This document shows, piece by piece, positions 6,367-11,841 of a DNA stretch of 11,841 nucleotides. A program made the position numbers and the translations under genes. Below the pieces are notes generated by a model. That model ran no database searches. It had not been told where the DNA came from and worked only from the letters and a program-made list of their open reading frames with translations. The DNA is from Thermodesulfobacteriota bacterium. GTDB lineage: Bacteria > Desulfobacterota_D > UBA1144 > Nemesobacterales > UBA2774. Numbering within the stretch: position 1 is the first letter of the stretch; every line of letters begins with the position of its first letter. The stretch is from the NCBI GenBank assembly GCA_039028315.1, contig JBCCIH010000055.1, forward strand, positions 1 to 11,841, in the 5' to 3' direction.

Positions 6367-6768
6367 TTACTGATCATCCATATGTAATTTTTGGAAATCT
6401 TCATGCTTTATGAGCCATAGGCTGCCAACAGGATACAACTCATATTGCGCGATAGATTCTTTTACAAAAACCATTTTATTCAAAGTCTTTTTTGCATCCT
6501 TTTTATTCTTAGCTTTAATAAAAAACACTACATTCGGCATTGGTTCATCGTCAGTAAATTTGGCTTCGGTGTTAAGGTATACATTCTCTACAATGCCCTC
6601 TCTCCATAAATCCAATAAATGGGTAGCTTGGGTTGCTAAATTAGTATTTACCTTATCTCGATCACCCGTAGTCCATTGCCAGACAACTGCAAAAGTTTCT
6701 TGGTTCTCTTGAGCATTTGCAGATACGCAAAATATTAAAATTAAGCATGCTAGAAGGACTTTCTTCAT
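6367..6768 (-). CDS. Secreted small protein, dimeric alpha/beta-barrel (YciI/muconolactone-isomerase-like)
   Basis: The chosen start (ATG 6766-6768) gives 133 residues. An upstream in-frame ATG at 6787-6789 is rejected because the SD, AGGAGAA (6781-6775 on the minus strand), lies between the two. Residues 1-19 are a Sec signal peptide ending SANA, with probable cleavage before Gln20. The mature part has a beta-alpha-beta pattern: TFAVVWQW (strand), a long helix around 38-54, VYLNTEAKF and NVVFFIKAKN (strands), a second helix KDAKKTLNKM, and a closing strand YPVGSLWLI. This suits the ferredoxin-like dimeric alpha/beta-barrel superfamily (YciI or muconolactone isomerase types). Assignment is by pattern only, and no catalytic residue is recognised. 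It lies 86 bp downstream of the ABM monooxygenase gene on the same strand and probably shares its MarR-controlled promoter. An exported member of this superfamily is less usual than a cytoplasmic one. Confidence 0.65.
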   Translation of the reverse strand: MKKVLLACLILIFCVSANAQENQETFAVVWQWTTGDRDKVNTNLATQATHLLDLWREGIVENVYLNTEAKFTDDEPMPNVVFFIKAKNKKDAKKTLNKMVFVKESIAQYELYPVGSLWLIKHEDFQKLHMDDQ

Positions 6769-6787
6769 AATATATTCTCCTATATAC

Positions 6788-6811
6788 AAAAATTTGTTGT
6801 TACATCAACAA
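6788..6811 (-). other. Intercistronic stem-loop between ABM gene and secreted-protein gene
   Basis: Read on the minus strand, TTGTTG (6811-6806) pairs with CAACAA (6799-6794) across a 6-nt loop and is followed by A then T5 (6792-6788). The stem is weak (two G-C pairs), so it may attenuate or stabilise the message rather than terminate it fully. Confidence 0.35.
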
Positions 6812-6854
6812 GATTTACTTCTCTTTATTTTTCTCAAACAAAGCCCTCTGCTTA

Positions 6855-7151
6855 CTAATTTCTTATTATTGTGTATAGACAGGGGTAATGAGGATATGCA
6901 TCCATACTTCCTTCAACTATTTTAAGAAACTCCTCACTTTGTACAGCTTTGAAGAATGCCTCTGGAGTTTCCCACTCTGCGACATTTACGAAATGAAACT
7001 TTGAGTCCGGAAGCATGGATTGATGAAGCTTTGTATTTATATACCCCGGCTGTTTCTTTAAATACTCAGCCCCTCTCTCCCACATTTGTAGACACTCCTC
7101 TTCCTTCCCTTTAGGAACTTCAAATGGATTAATAAGAATTACATTACTCAT
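6855..7151 (-). CDS. Antibiotic-biosynthesis-monooxygenase (ABM) domain protein
   Basis: The 98 residues fit a single ABM domain, a ferredoxin-like fold that dimerises into an alpha/beta barrel, as in YgiN and heme-degrading IsdG-type enzymes. The pattern is clear: strand VILINPFEVP (4-13), helix from GKEEECLQMWERGAEYLKKQ, then PGYINTKLHQS (35-45), strand FHFVNVAEWET, helix PEAFFKAVQSEEFLKIV, and final strand CLYTIIRN. PGY/F-x-x-x-x-L-H after the first helix and the N-V-A-x-W-E strand are typical of the family. Likely roles are quinol or small-aromatic oxygenation in the cytoplasm; the substrate is unknown. The start is supported by AGGAGGA (7165-7159) with 7-nt spacing. It is first in a minus-strand pair and divergent from a MarR gene, so it is probably that repressor's main target. 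No Asn/Arg heme-degradation signature can be assigned with confidence. Confidence 0.85.
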   Translation of the reverse strand: MSNVILINPFEVPKGKEEECLQMWERGAEYLKKQPGYINTKLHQSMLPDSKFHFVNVAEWETPEAFFKAVQSEEFLKIVEGSMDAYPHYPCLYTIIRN

Positions 7152-7194
7152 GGCTAAATCCTCCTATCGTTTTTAGTTTAGTTTATGTAATATA

Positions 7195-7210
7195 TGACAT
7201 GATGTTGTCA
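7195..7210. promoter_or_regulatory. MarR operator site O1 (imperfect)
   Basis: TGACATGATGTTGTCA has perfect TGACA/TGTCA half-sites and a 6-bp centre that breaks the symmetry. It shares 14 of 16 bases with O2 at 7228-7243. On the minus strand it covers the predicted start of the ABM transcript (near 7210), a typical position for repression. Confidence 0.7.
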
Positions 7211-7216
7211 ATTCTA

Positions 7217-7244
7217 AATATACATAATGACAACATGTTGTCAA
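7217..7244 (-). promoter_or_regulatory. Promoter of the ABM operon
   Basis: On the minus strand, TTGACA (7244-7239, 6/6) is followed by a 16-bp spacer and TATATT (7222-7217, 5/6). This is the best sigma70-like promoter in the window. Operator O2 covers the -35 box and part of the spacer, and O1 lies at the start site, so a MarR dimer at either would block RNA polymerase. A candidate marR -10 on the other strand is CATAAT (7223-7228), with a weak -35. Confidence 0.7.
7228..7243. promoter_or_regulatory. MarR operator site O2 (perfect 16-bp palindrome)
   Basis: TGACAACATGTTGTCA is a perfect palindrome, 17 bp before the marR start codon and overlapping the ABM promoter -35. The size and half-site form suit a winged-helix MarR dimer. 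Its start is 33 bp from that of O1, about three helical turns, so two dimers would sit on nearly the same face of the DNA. Confidence 0.8.
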
Positions 7245-7259
7245 AATTAGGGGGCAAGC

Positions 7260-7700
7260 ATGCGTACGCAAAGAGGCGACTTGGTAACAGATCTTATTCT
7301 CGATGTCTTTAAACTCAGCGGACTTTTGGTATCGGAAGGAGACCAGCTTACAGCTGAATTAGGGCTTACAAGTGCCAGATGGAAAGTTCTTGGAGCAGTA
7401 GCTTTGGCAGAAAAACCTTTGACCGTTTCACAAATTGCGAGGACAATGGGACAATCAAGACAAAGCGTTCAGCGAATAGCAAATAGACTTATAGATCAAG
7501 GAATATTTATTTATCAAAACAATCCTGCACATAAACGGGCACGTCTTTTAAAACTGACGAAGAAAGGACAAAAGATATTTTCAAAATTAGACACTATCCA
7601 AGCACCTTGGGCCAACATGTCAGGACAGAGATTTAAAGTTGCTGAGCTGAAAACCGCTTTAAATGTTCTGAGAGAACTTATTGAATACTATGAGAATTAA
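7260..7700 (+). CDS. MarR-family transcriptional regulator
   Basis: The 146 residues match the usual MarR size. An N-terminal dimerisation helix (about 7-30) leads into a winged helix-turn-helix at about 54-105: PLTVSQIARTMGQSRQSVQR holds the two HTH helices (54-73), followed by the wing basic turn AHKRARLLKLT (90-100) and KKGQ. The C-terminal helices (about 122-146) complete the dimer interface. There is no cysteine in the protein, so thiol oxidation as in OhrR is excluded and a small-molecule ligand is more likely. It is divergent from the ABM gene with two matching operators in between, so it probably represses both that operon and itself. The start is supported by TAGGGGG (7248-7254), 5 nt before the ATG. 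Confidence 0.93.
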   Translation: MRTQRGDLVTDLILDVFKLSGLLVSEGDQLTAELGLTSARWKVLGAVALAEKPLTVSQIARTMGQSRQSVQRIANRLIDQGIFIYQNNPAHKRARLLKLTKKGQKIFSKLDTIQAPWANMSGQRFKVAELKTALNVLRELIEYYEN

Positions 7701-7787
7701 ATTCGCTAATCATAATTAAGATATGCTCTCTTTATGAAGCTGTAACATATATTTACTTAATAACCTTATATAAAAATAATTAAGGGT

Positions 7788-7793
7788 TATAAT
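7788..7793 (+). promoter_or_regulatory. -10 box of comM, near-leaderless promoter
   Basis: A perfect TATAAT ends 11 nt before the comM ATG, giving an expected leader of about 5 nt and no room for an SD. The aligned -35 (CTTATA at 7765-7770) is poor. The 104-bp gap after marR shows no clear terminator. Confidence 0.45.
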
Positions 7794-7804
7794 AGTAAGC
7801 CATA

Positions 7805-9334
7805 ATGATAGCCAAAGTTTTTAGCAGCGCAGTTTTGGGAGTTGATGCATATCTAGTTGAGGTAGAGGTTGATATTGCACTCGGGTTCCCGCAGTTCACA
7901 ACCGTTGGGCTGCCCGATGGTGCTGTAAAAGAGAGCAAAGAAAGAGTCAGAGCAGCTATTAAAAACTGCGGATATGAGTTCCCTCAAAGAAGAATCACCG
8001 TAAATCTTGCCCCTGCTGACATACGAAAAGAAGGATCCTCTTATGATTTGCCCATATCACTTGGAATACTTGCAGCAACAGGGCTTATTGATCACGAGAA
8101 GCTATCTGAGTACATCATATTAGGAGAGCTTTCACTAGACGGTAAGATTAAATCCATAAAAGGCGCCCTGCCTTGTTCTATTTGTGCTAGGGACTCAAAA
8201 CTTAAAGGCATAATACTGCCTAAAGAGAATGCAAAAGAAGCTGCTGTCGTCGATGGCATCGATGTCTTAGCGCCGGATTCCCTCCAAGAACTAGTTGAGT
8301 TTTTCGCAGGAAAAAGGGAAATTGAACCAACTAAAGTAAATGTACAATCAATATTCAAACAGGCTAAGGAATATCAGATTGATTTTCACGAGGTAAAGGG
8401 CCAAGAGCATGTAAAAAGAGCTCTTGAAGTTGCTGCAAGCGGAGGCCACAACCTACTTATGATAGGATCTCCTGGAACAGGTAAAACAATGCTGGCGCGG
8501 CGCCTGCCTACAATTCTTCCTGATATGAGTTTTGAGGAAGCTTTAGAGACCACAAAGATTTATTCAGTCTCCGGGCTTCTAAAAGATCACTCCTCTCTTT
8601 TTGCCACAAGGCCCTTCAGAGCCCCTCATCACACTGTTAGTGACGCAGGCTTAATTGGAGGAGGTGCTATTCCGAAACCGGGCGAAGTGAGCCTTGCACA
8701 TAACGGTATATTATTTCTAGATGAGCTTCCTGAATTCAAAAAGAATGTACTGGAAGTTTTGCGCCAGCCGCTTGAAGACGCAATGGTTACTATATCAAGA
8801 GCTATAACCTCTATTACATATCCCTCAGGTTTTATGCTGATGGCTGCTATGAACCCGTGCCCATGCGGGTACCTTGGAGATCCGAAAAAAGAATGCTCTT
8901 GCACTCCTATACAAATACACAGATATAGAGCGAAGGTCTCTGGACCGCTTCTGGATCGAATTGATATCCATGTTGAAGTGCCCTCAGTAAAATATAAGGA
9001 GCTCTCAGATGACTCAGGCGGTGAGACCTCCGCCCTTATACAAGAGCGTGTGAACCGAGCTAGGGAAATACAGAAAGAGCGCTTTTTAGGAAAAGGCATA
9101 TACTCAAATTCTCAAATGACTCCGGCAATGGTCAGAAAACAATCTCAGCCTGACCCACAGGGCATTAAGCTTTTAGAAACTGCAATTGATAAGCTTGGCC
9201 TTAGCGCCAGGGCATATGACAGAATTTTAAAAGTCTCTCGCACCATAGCTGATCTGGATGAATCAGATACGGTGCTCTCTCATCATATTTCAGAAGCTAT
9301 ACAGTACCGCTCTCTTGATAGAAATTTAATTTAA
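7805..9334 (+). CDS. comM: YifB/ComM Mg-chelatase-like AAA+ ATPase
   Basis: The 509 residues match full-length YifB/ComM. The N-terminal Lon-protease-like/ChlI domain spans about 1-175 (GFPQFTTVGLPDGAVKES near 27-44, NLAPADIRKEGSSYDLP near 66-82). The AAA+ core at about 195-405 has Walker A GSPGTGKT (221-228) and Walker B GILFLDEL (301-308). A cysteine cluster CPCG...CSC (Cys352, 354, 364, 366) inserted in the core is a known feature of the family and probably binds zinc. The C-terminal Mg_chelatase_C helices (about 410-505) include LSARAYDRILKVSRTIADL. In Haemophilus and Vibrio, ComM is a hexameric helicase promoting branch migration of integrating DNA during natural transformation; the gene is also widespread in non-competent bacteria. 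No other competence gene is visible here. The start is the first ATG, with a near-leaderless promoter and no SD. Confidence 0.95.
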   Translation: MIAKVFSSAVLGVDAYLVEVEVDIALGFPQFTTVGLPDGAVKESKERVRAAIKNCGYEFPQRRITVNLAPADIRKEGSSYDLPISLGILAATGLIDHEKLSEYIILGELSLDGKIKSIKGALPCSICARDSKLKGIILPKENAKEAAVVDGIDVLAPDSLQELVEFFAGKREIEPTKVNVQSIFKQAKEYQIDFHEVKGQEHVKRALEVAASGGHNLLMIGSPGTGKTMLARRLPTILPDMSFEEALETTKIYSVSGLLKDHSSLFATRPFRAPHHTVSDAGLIGGGAIPKPGEVSLAHNGILFLDELPEFKKNVLEVLRQPLEDAMVTISRAITSITYPSGFMLMAAMNPCPCGYLGDPKKECSCTPIQIHRYRAKVSGPLLDRIDIHVEVPSVKYKELSDDSGGETSALIQERVNRAREIQKERFLGKGIYSNSQMTPAMVRKQSQPDPQGIKLLETAIDKLGLSARAYDRILKVSRTIADLDESDTVLSHHISEAIQYRSLDRNLI

Positions 9335-9347
9335 ATTGGAATAAACA

Positions 9348-9377
9348 CCTTGTTATTCGGATTATTATATAACAGGG
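9348..9377 (+). other. Hairpin partly covering the SD of the NAD(P)-binding protein gene
   Basis: CCTTGTTAT (9348-9356) can pair with ATAACAGGG (9369-9377), nine pairs including one G-U, around a 12-nt loop. The right arm takes up the first three Gs of the SD G-run (9375-9380). It could reduce translation of the gene starting at 9388, or be incidental. Confidence 0.35.
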
Positions 9378-9387
9378 GGGTAAGAGC

Positions 9388-10020
9388 ATGAGAGTTTGTA
9401 TTTTAGGTGCAAGTGGTGGTATTGGTAGGTACATAGTAAGTAAATCATTAGCTATGGGTTATGAGGTATCATGCCAAACGCGTGATGCTGATAATCTTAC
9501 TCAGTTTTCTGATCAAGTGAGGGTCTATGAGTTTCATCCAACTGACTCAGAAAGACTAAGCGAATTCGTAGCAGGAGCGGATGTAGTCGTGTTTGCATTA
9601 GGGGCAGATATCCTGGGCCCGAGTACTCTATTCTCACAAGTAACTAAAACTCTTATCGCGCTCATGACTGAACATAACATAGCTCGATTAATTACGATAA
9701 CAGGAGTGGGTGCAGGTGAAACTAAAGGTCACGGCGGATTTATCTATGACTGGATTGGCTATCCACTAATTACAAAAAGGATCTATAAAGACAAAGATTT
9801 ACAAGAGTCGCTGATCAAAAAATCAAGTTTAGATTGGATCATAGTAAGACCTGCGGTTTTCACCAATCGAGAACAAAAAAATGCACTTCAAGTGGTTACT
9901 GAAATTCTTCCAGACACAGTTCTAAGAAGAGTCTCGCGTCAAGAAGTCGCAGAGTTTGTAGTGGATCAGTTTAAGAGCAATACCTACTTACATAAATGTC
10001 CATTTATAGGGCGACCATAA
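9388..10020 (+). CDS. NAD(P)-binding Rossmann protein (atypical SDR / NmrA-like)
   Basis: These 210 residues have the compact NAD(P)H-binding fold seen in YwnB and biliverdin-reductase-B-like proteins. The dinucleotide loop is ILGASGGIGR (5-14), G-x-x-G-x-x-G type. Further conserved pieces are VVVFALGAD (about 66-74, the strand near the nicotinamide), RLITITGVGAG (about 100-110, the SDR Ser/Thr strand) and DWIIVRPAVFTN (about 149-160, substrate-pocket strand). The catalytic YxxxK is not in its classical place, as in atypical SDRs. It is probably a cytoplasmic oxidoreductase or NADPH sensor of unknown substrate. The start is supported by AGGGGGG (9374-9380), 7 nt upstream. It lies 53 bp after comM on the same strand with no strong terminator, so read-through is possible; no functional link to comM is evident. 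Confidence 0.85.
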   Translation: MRVCILGASGGIGRYIVSKSLAMGYEVSCQTRDADNLTQFSDQVRVYEFHPTDSERLSEFVAGADVVVFALGADILGPSTLFSQVTKTLIALMTEHNIARLITITGVGAGETKGHGGFIYDWIGYPLITKRIYKDKDLQESLIKKSSLDWIIVRPAVFTNREQKNALQVVTEILPDTVLRRVSRQEVAEFVVDQFKSNTYLHKCPFIGRP

Positions 10021-10062
10021 TGAACATTACTTATACAATGAGCTTTTAGAATAACACTCTTT

Positions 10063-10071
10063 TGATATAAT
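10063..10071 (+). promoter_or_regulatory. Extended -10 promoter of the DUF4397 lipoprotein gene
   Basis: TGATATAAT is a perfect extended -10 (TGnTATAAT); such promoters need little -35, and here the -35 (near 10043-10049) is poor. A start near 10078 gives a leader of about 107 nt. Confidence 0.5.
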
Positions 10072-10145
10072 TTATGTTAATTACTCTACACTCATCCTTG
10101 ACGAAAAACCCGCCCTCATTAAACTCAATATCTGGTGGCTAGGTA

Positions 10146-10173
10146 TAGATATTTATGTAAATAAATATATCTA
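10146..10173 (+). other. Hairpin directly before the SD of the DUF4397 gene
   Basis: TAGATATTTAT (10146-10156), loop GTAA (10157-10160) and ATAAATATATCTA (10161-10173) form an AU-only-rich stem with a 2-nt bulge (10166-10167). The SD GGAGGG (10174-10179) begins at the next base, and the ATG is at 10185. The stem leaves the SD open but could stack against the initiating ribosome or stabilise the 5' end. Confidence 0.4.
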
Positions 10174-10184
10174 GGAGGGCTGTA

Positions 10185-10898
10185 ATGAGAAGCATTAGCA
10201 TTTTATTTTTGTTGGTTTTAGGGTTTGTTTTTGTATTGGGAGCTACAAGTTGTGATGACGATAATGAGGCGAGCTTAGCTCTGCTTCGAATACTTCATGA
10301 CTCACCTGACGCTCCAGCAGTTGATGGTTTTGTTGATGATGTAGAAGTGGTATCTGATTTAGACTACCTTGAAGTTTTCCCAACCAATGGTGATGGCTAT
10401 GCATTGATTCCATCGGGCATTAATAACATTAAGGTTAATGCAGCTGGGACTAATATAACTGTGATTGATGCGGACCTTGATTTCCCAAGGAATTCTGAGA
10501 CGACGATTATAGTTACCGGTTTACTTGAAGACGATTCTATTTTCCCAATTGTTCTTGATGATGATAACTCTCTTCCTGCAAATGGGTTTGTAAAATTAAG
10601 AGCAGTTCATGGAGCACCAGGAGTTGGCAATGTTGATATATATGTAGTTCCACCAGGAGTGGATATCAACGACGTTGACCCTACACTTAGCGATGTGCCC
10701 TTTGGTGCGGCTTCAGGTTATCTAGAGGTCCCTGAAGGATCTTATCAGGTAATAGTTACTCCAACAGGAACAAAAATTATTGCTATAGATACTGGGCCTA
10801 TTGAATTTTTTGATGGTCAAATCAGAACTGCAGTTGCCGTGGATTCTCAGGATTTCGAAGGGGATCCATTTATATTTCTACTTCTAGACAGAAATTAA
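10185..10898 (+). CDS. DUF4397 lipoprotein
   Basis: The 237 residues begin with a lipoprotein signal peptide: hydrophobic core 4-19 and lipobox ATS-C with Cys23. The mature N terminus CDDDNE has Asp at +2, which in E. coli would favour the inner membrane; the rule may not hold in this lineage. The rest is a tandem DUF4397 region. The first unit starts with LRILHDSPDAPAVD (34-47) and the second with LRAVHGAPGVGNVDIYV (138-154), the typical (L/V)R-x-x-H-x-(S/A)-P-x-x-x-x-V-D motif of the family. Each unit is rich in beta strands, as in small Ig-like envelope modules. Molecular function is unknown for the family, and adhesive or structural roles are only suggested. The start is fixed by a strong SD, and a terminator follows, so it is probably monocistronic. 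No cysteines besides the lipid-modified one and no protease or enzyme motif were seen. Confidence 0.9.
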   Translation: MRSISILFLLVLGFVFVLGATSCDDDNEASLALLRILHDSPDAPAVDGFVDDVEVVSDLDYLEVFPTNGDGYALIPSGINNIKVNAAGTNITVIDADLDFPRNSETTIIVTGLLEDDSIFPIVLDDDNSLPANGFVKLRAVHGAPGVGNVDIYVVPPGVDINDVDPTLSDVPFGAASGYLEVPEGSYQVIVTPTGTKIIAIDTGPIEFFDGQIRTAVAVDSQDFEGDPFIFLLLDRN

Positions 10899-10910
10899 TA
10901 CTAATCAGTA

Positions 10911-10943
10911 CGATAGGGAGCATGGCGCTCCCTATTGTATTTT
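10911..10943 (+). terminator. Terminator between convergent DUF4397 and cupin genes
   Basis: ATAGGGAGC (10913-10921) pairs perfectly with GCTCCCTAT (10927-10935) around ATGGC, and C10911-G10937 plus a G-U pair extend it. A broken T-run (TGTATTTT) follows. It ends the DUF4397 transcript, and the stem lies just past the convergent cupin stop at 10952. The GGGAGC/GCTCCC core is the same as in the 6256 terminator. Confidence 0.85.
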
Positions 10944-10951
10944 GCTTGATT

Positions 10952-11407
10952 TTATTCAGCACATTTTTGAGTCAGATCGTCAGTTTTTGGAAGAATTGTT
11001 AGAGGGTCTTCTTTGTTTCCAATGTAATATATGAGTGCTTCAACATCGCCGTTAATTGCCTCTCCGCTGTGCCAGGTGTCGACAACTTCGGTAAACATCT
11101 CTCCTGCTTTAAAAACTTTTTTAGGTCCATTATAAAGCTGGATTTGAAGCTCGCCTTTTAGAACATGGACAATACTAACAACGGGGTGGCAGTGATAACC
11201 GGTGTTAAAGCCATCATCTATTTCTAAATCTACAACAGTTACCTCTGGTGTACCATCTGGATATACAAAAGGTTTACCATCCCAGGTCTGCACAGTCTTG
11301 TATTTCTCAACAACTCTGGCTTCTGGATTACTGTATGTTTCATCTGCTTGTGAGCTTAAAGTTAGAAATGGCATAACTAAAATCGATAGTAATAATAATT
11401 TTTTCAT
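10952..11407 (-). CDS. Secreted single-domain cupin
   Basis: The 151 residues begin with a Sec signal peptide (MKKLLLLS..., cleavage likely after SSQA, residue 21), so it acts in the periplasm or outside. The cupin barrel has motif 1 GYHCHPVVSIVHVLKG (70-85) and motif 2 AGEMFTEVVDTWHSG (101-115). His72, His74 and His113 fit three of the four metal ligands; the usual Glu of motif 1 is replaced (Ser78 in alignment), as in some cupins of the HxHP-x-P type. Metal binding is plausible and the substrate unknown. Two further cysteines (73 within the motif and 149 near the end) are notable in a secreted protein. The start is supported by GAGGAG (11421-11416), 8 nt before the ATG. It is divergent from an ECF sigma gene and convergent with the DUF4397 lipoprotein gene. 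Confidence 0.88.
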   Translation of the reverse strand: MKKLLLLSILVMPFLTLSSQADETYSNPEARVVEKYKTVQTWDGKPFVYPDGTPEVTVVDLEIDDGFNTGYHCHPVVSIVHVLKGELQIQLYNGPKKVFKAGEMFTEVVDTWHSGEAINGDVEALIYYIGNKEDPLTILPKTDDLTQKCAE

Positions 11408-11606
11408 CTGCCTTGCTCCTCAAATATAATTTATAAAGATTTAGTATATTGATATTAATCTAATACACAACAAACAATTCATAGAATAAAAAACTTGCGA
11501 TCAAAAACAAACCTACTTCGTTATATATATTGAAAACAAATTTACGGATTCCTTATTAATGTAATGGAGACAAAAGAAAGTATCACGTAGACGATTTAGA
11601 GGTTAC

Positions 11607-11612
11607 TTTAAT
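11607..11612 (+). promoter_or_regulatory. -10 box of the ECF sigma gene, candidate leaderless promoter
   Basis: TTTAAT (5/6 to TATAAT) ends exactly 6 nt before the ATG, so the start site would coincide with the A of ATG. No SD lies within 12 nt. An alternative upstream promoter, TTGAAA (11530-11535), would read through an 8-codon ORF (11564-11590, METKESIT). ECF genes are often self-regulated, but no self-recognition pair (AAC-like -35) was identified. The remaining gap 11408-11606 shows only AT-rich sequence. Confidence 0.35.
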
Positions 11613-11618
11613 ACAAGT

Positions 11619-11841
11619 ATGACGGATAGAGATTTACTACAGTCAGGTTTTAGATATGCGCTGTCTTTGACGCACAACGAACATGAGGCCGAGGATCTAG
11701 TTCAAGATGTGTGGCTAAAGCTTTATATAAAAGGAGCTGAAGCTAAGAGTAAATCTCTATTTTATATCTCCATTAAAAACTTATTCATCGATCGATACAG
11801 AAAAAATAAGCTGGTTGCAATTGAAGAGCTTGAAGAACAAA
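11619..11841 (+). CDS. ECF (sigma-70 family) RNA polymerase sigma factor, N-terminal part
   Basis: The first 74 residues are visible and the gene runs off the window. They are sigma region 2: RYALSLTHNEHEAEDLVQDVWLKLY (residues 12-36, read from its key pieces AEDLVQDVWLKLY) matches the region 2.1-2.2 core-binding helix, and FYISIKNLFIDRYRKNK (48-64) matches region 2.3-2.4, which melts and recognises the -10. The protein starts directly at region 2 with no region 1, typical of ECF factors. Region 4 and any anti-sigma gene lie outside the window. The ATG at 11619 is the first start codon in the frame after an upstream in-frame TAA (11562-11564). It controls an unknown envelope or stress regulon. 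The divergent secreted cupin could be a target, but nothing seen proves it. Confidence 0.93.
   Translation, partial: MTDRDLLQSGFRYALSLTHNEHEAEDLVQDVWLKLYIKGAEAKSKSLFYISIKNLFIDRYRKNKLVAIEELEEQ

Noticed and set aside
6769..6789. Longer start (MYIGEYI...) for the secreted 133-residue protein
   Set aside because: It would place the SD inside the coding region and put seven residues before a typical MKK signal peptide; the inner ATG has the proper SD spacing.
8629..9099. A 156-codon open frame antisense to comM
   Set aside because: It lies wholly opposite the conserved AAA+ core of comM, is Ser/Pro-rich with no recognisable domain, and is explained as a shadow of the real gene.
11564..11590. 8-codon ORF (METKESIT) before the ECF sigma gene as a regulatory leader peptide
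   Set aside because: It has no SD and no amino-acid bias suggesting attenuation; short ORFs of this size are expected by chance.
10952..11841. Cupin plus ECF sigma as an ECF-ChrR (cupin anti-sigma) pair
   Set aside because: ChrR is a cytoplasmic zinc anti-sigma encoded downstream of its sigma gene; this cupin has a signal peptide, no N-terminal anti-sigma domain, and lies on the opposite strand.

Overview
The window is AT-rich DNA from a Gram-negative (diderm) bacterium. The diderm reading rests on two lipobox lipoproteins, two genes with Sec signal peptides and small periplasmic-type domains. Most genes use ATG with clear Shine-Dalgarno (SD) sites, but several appear leaderless. No rRNA, tRNA, CRISPR array, insertion sequence or phage gene was seen. 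I cannot place the organism. The housekeeping set (ybeY, two CNNM/CorC genes, thiL, comM) and codon use would fit an uncultivated deltaproteobacterium-like or Dadabacteria-like lineage, but that is a weak guess.

Layout. Positions 1-174 hold the 3' end of ybeY, which meets head-on a three-gene minus-strand operon: thiL (3731-2748), then two CNNM/CorC-type membrane proteins with CBS domains (2747-1404 and 1414-182). A 273-bp divergent gap rich in palindromes separates thiL from an ArsC-family reductase (4005-4361). After a 220-bp leader region comes a 549-residue lipoprotein (4582-6231). Its C-terminal half reads like the leukocidin/hemolysin beta-barrel pore-forming fold, and it ends at a clean UUCG-loop terminator. 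This is the most interesting gene in the window.

Positions 6367-7700 form a small regulated module. A MarR-family repressor (plus strand) is divergent from an ABM-type monooxygenase and a secreted alpha/beta-barrel-like protein (minus strand). The divergent promoter carries two TGACA-N6-TGTCA operators 33 bp apart. Next are comM/yifB (7805-9334), an NAD(P)-binding epimerase-like protein (9388-10020), a DUF4397 lipoprotein (10185-10898) with a terminator, a secreted cupin on the minus strand (11407-10952), and the 5' end of an ECF sigma factor running off the window at 11841.

How the parts relate. The thiL operon is housekeeping: cofactor synthesis and cation homeostasis. The MarR block looks like an inducible stress or detoxification unit. 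The two lipoproteins and the cupin are envelope or secreted proteins without recognisable partners here. A recurring feature is a TATAAT-like -10 box only 3-11 nt upstream of the start codon with no SD (thiL, arsC, comM, ECF sigma). This suggests leaderless mRNAs for cytoplasmic genes, while the exported proteins have strong SD sites.
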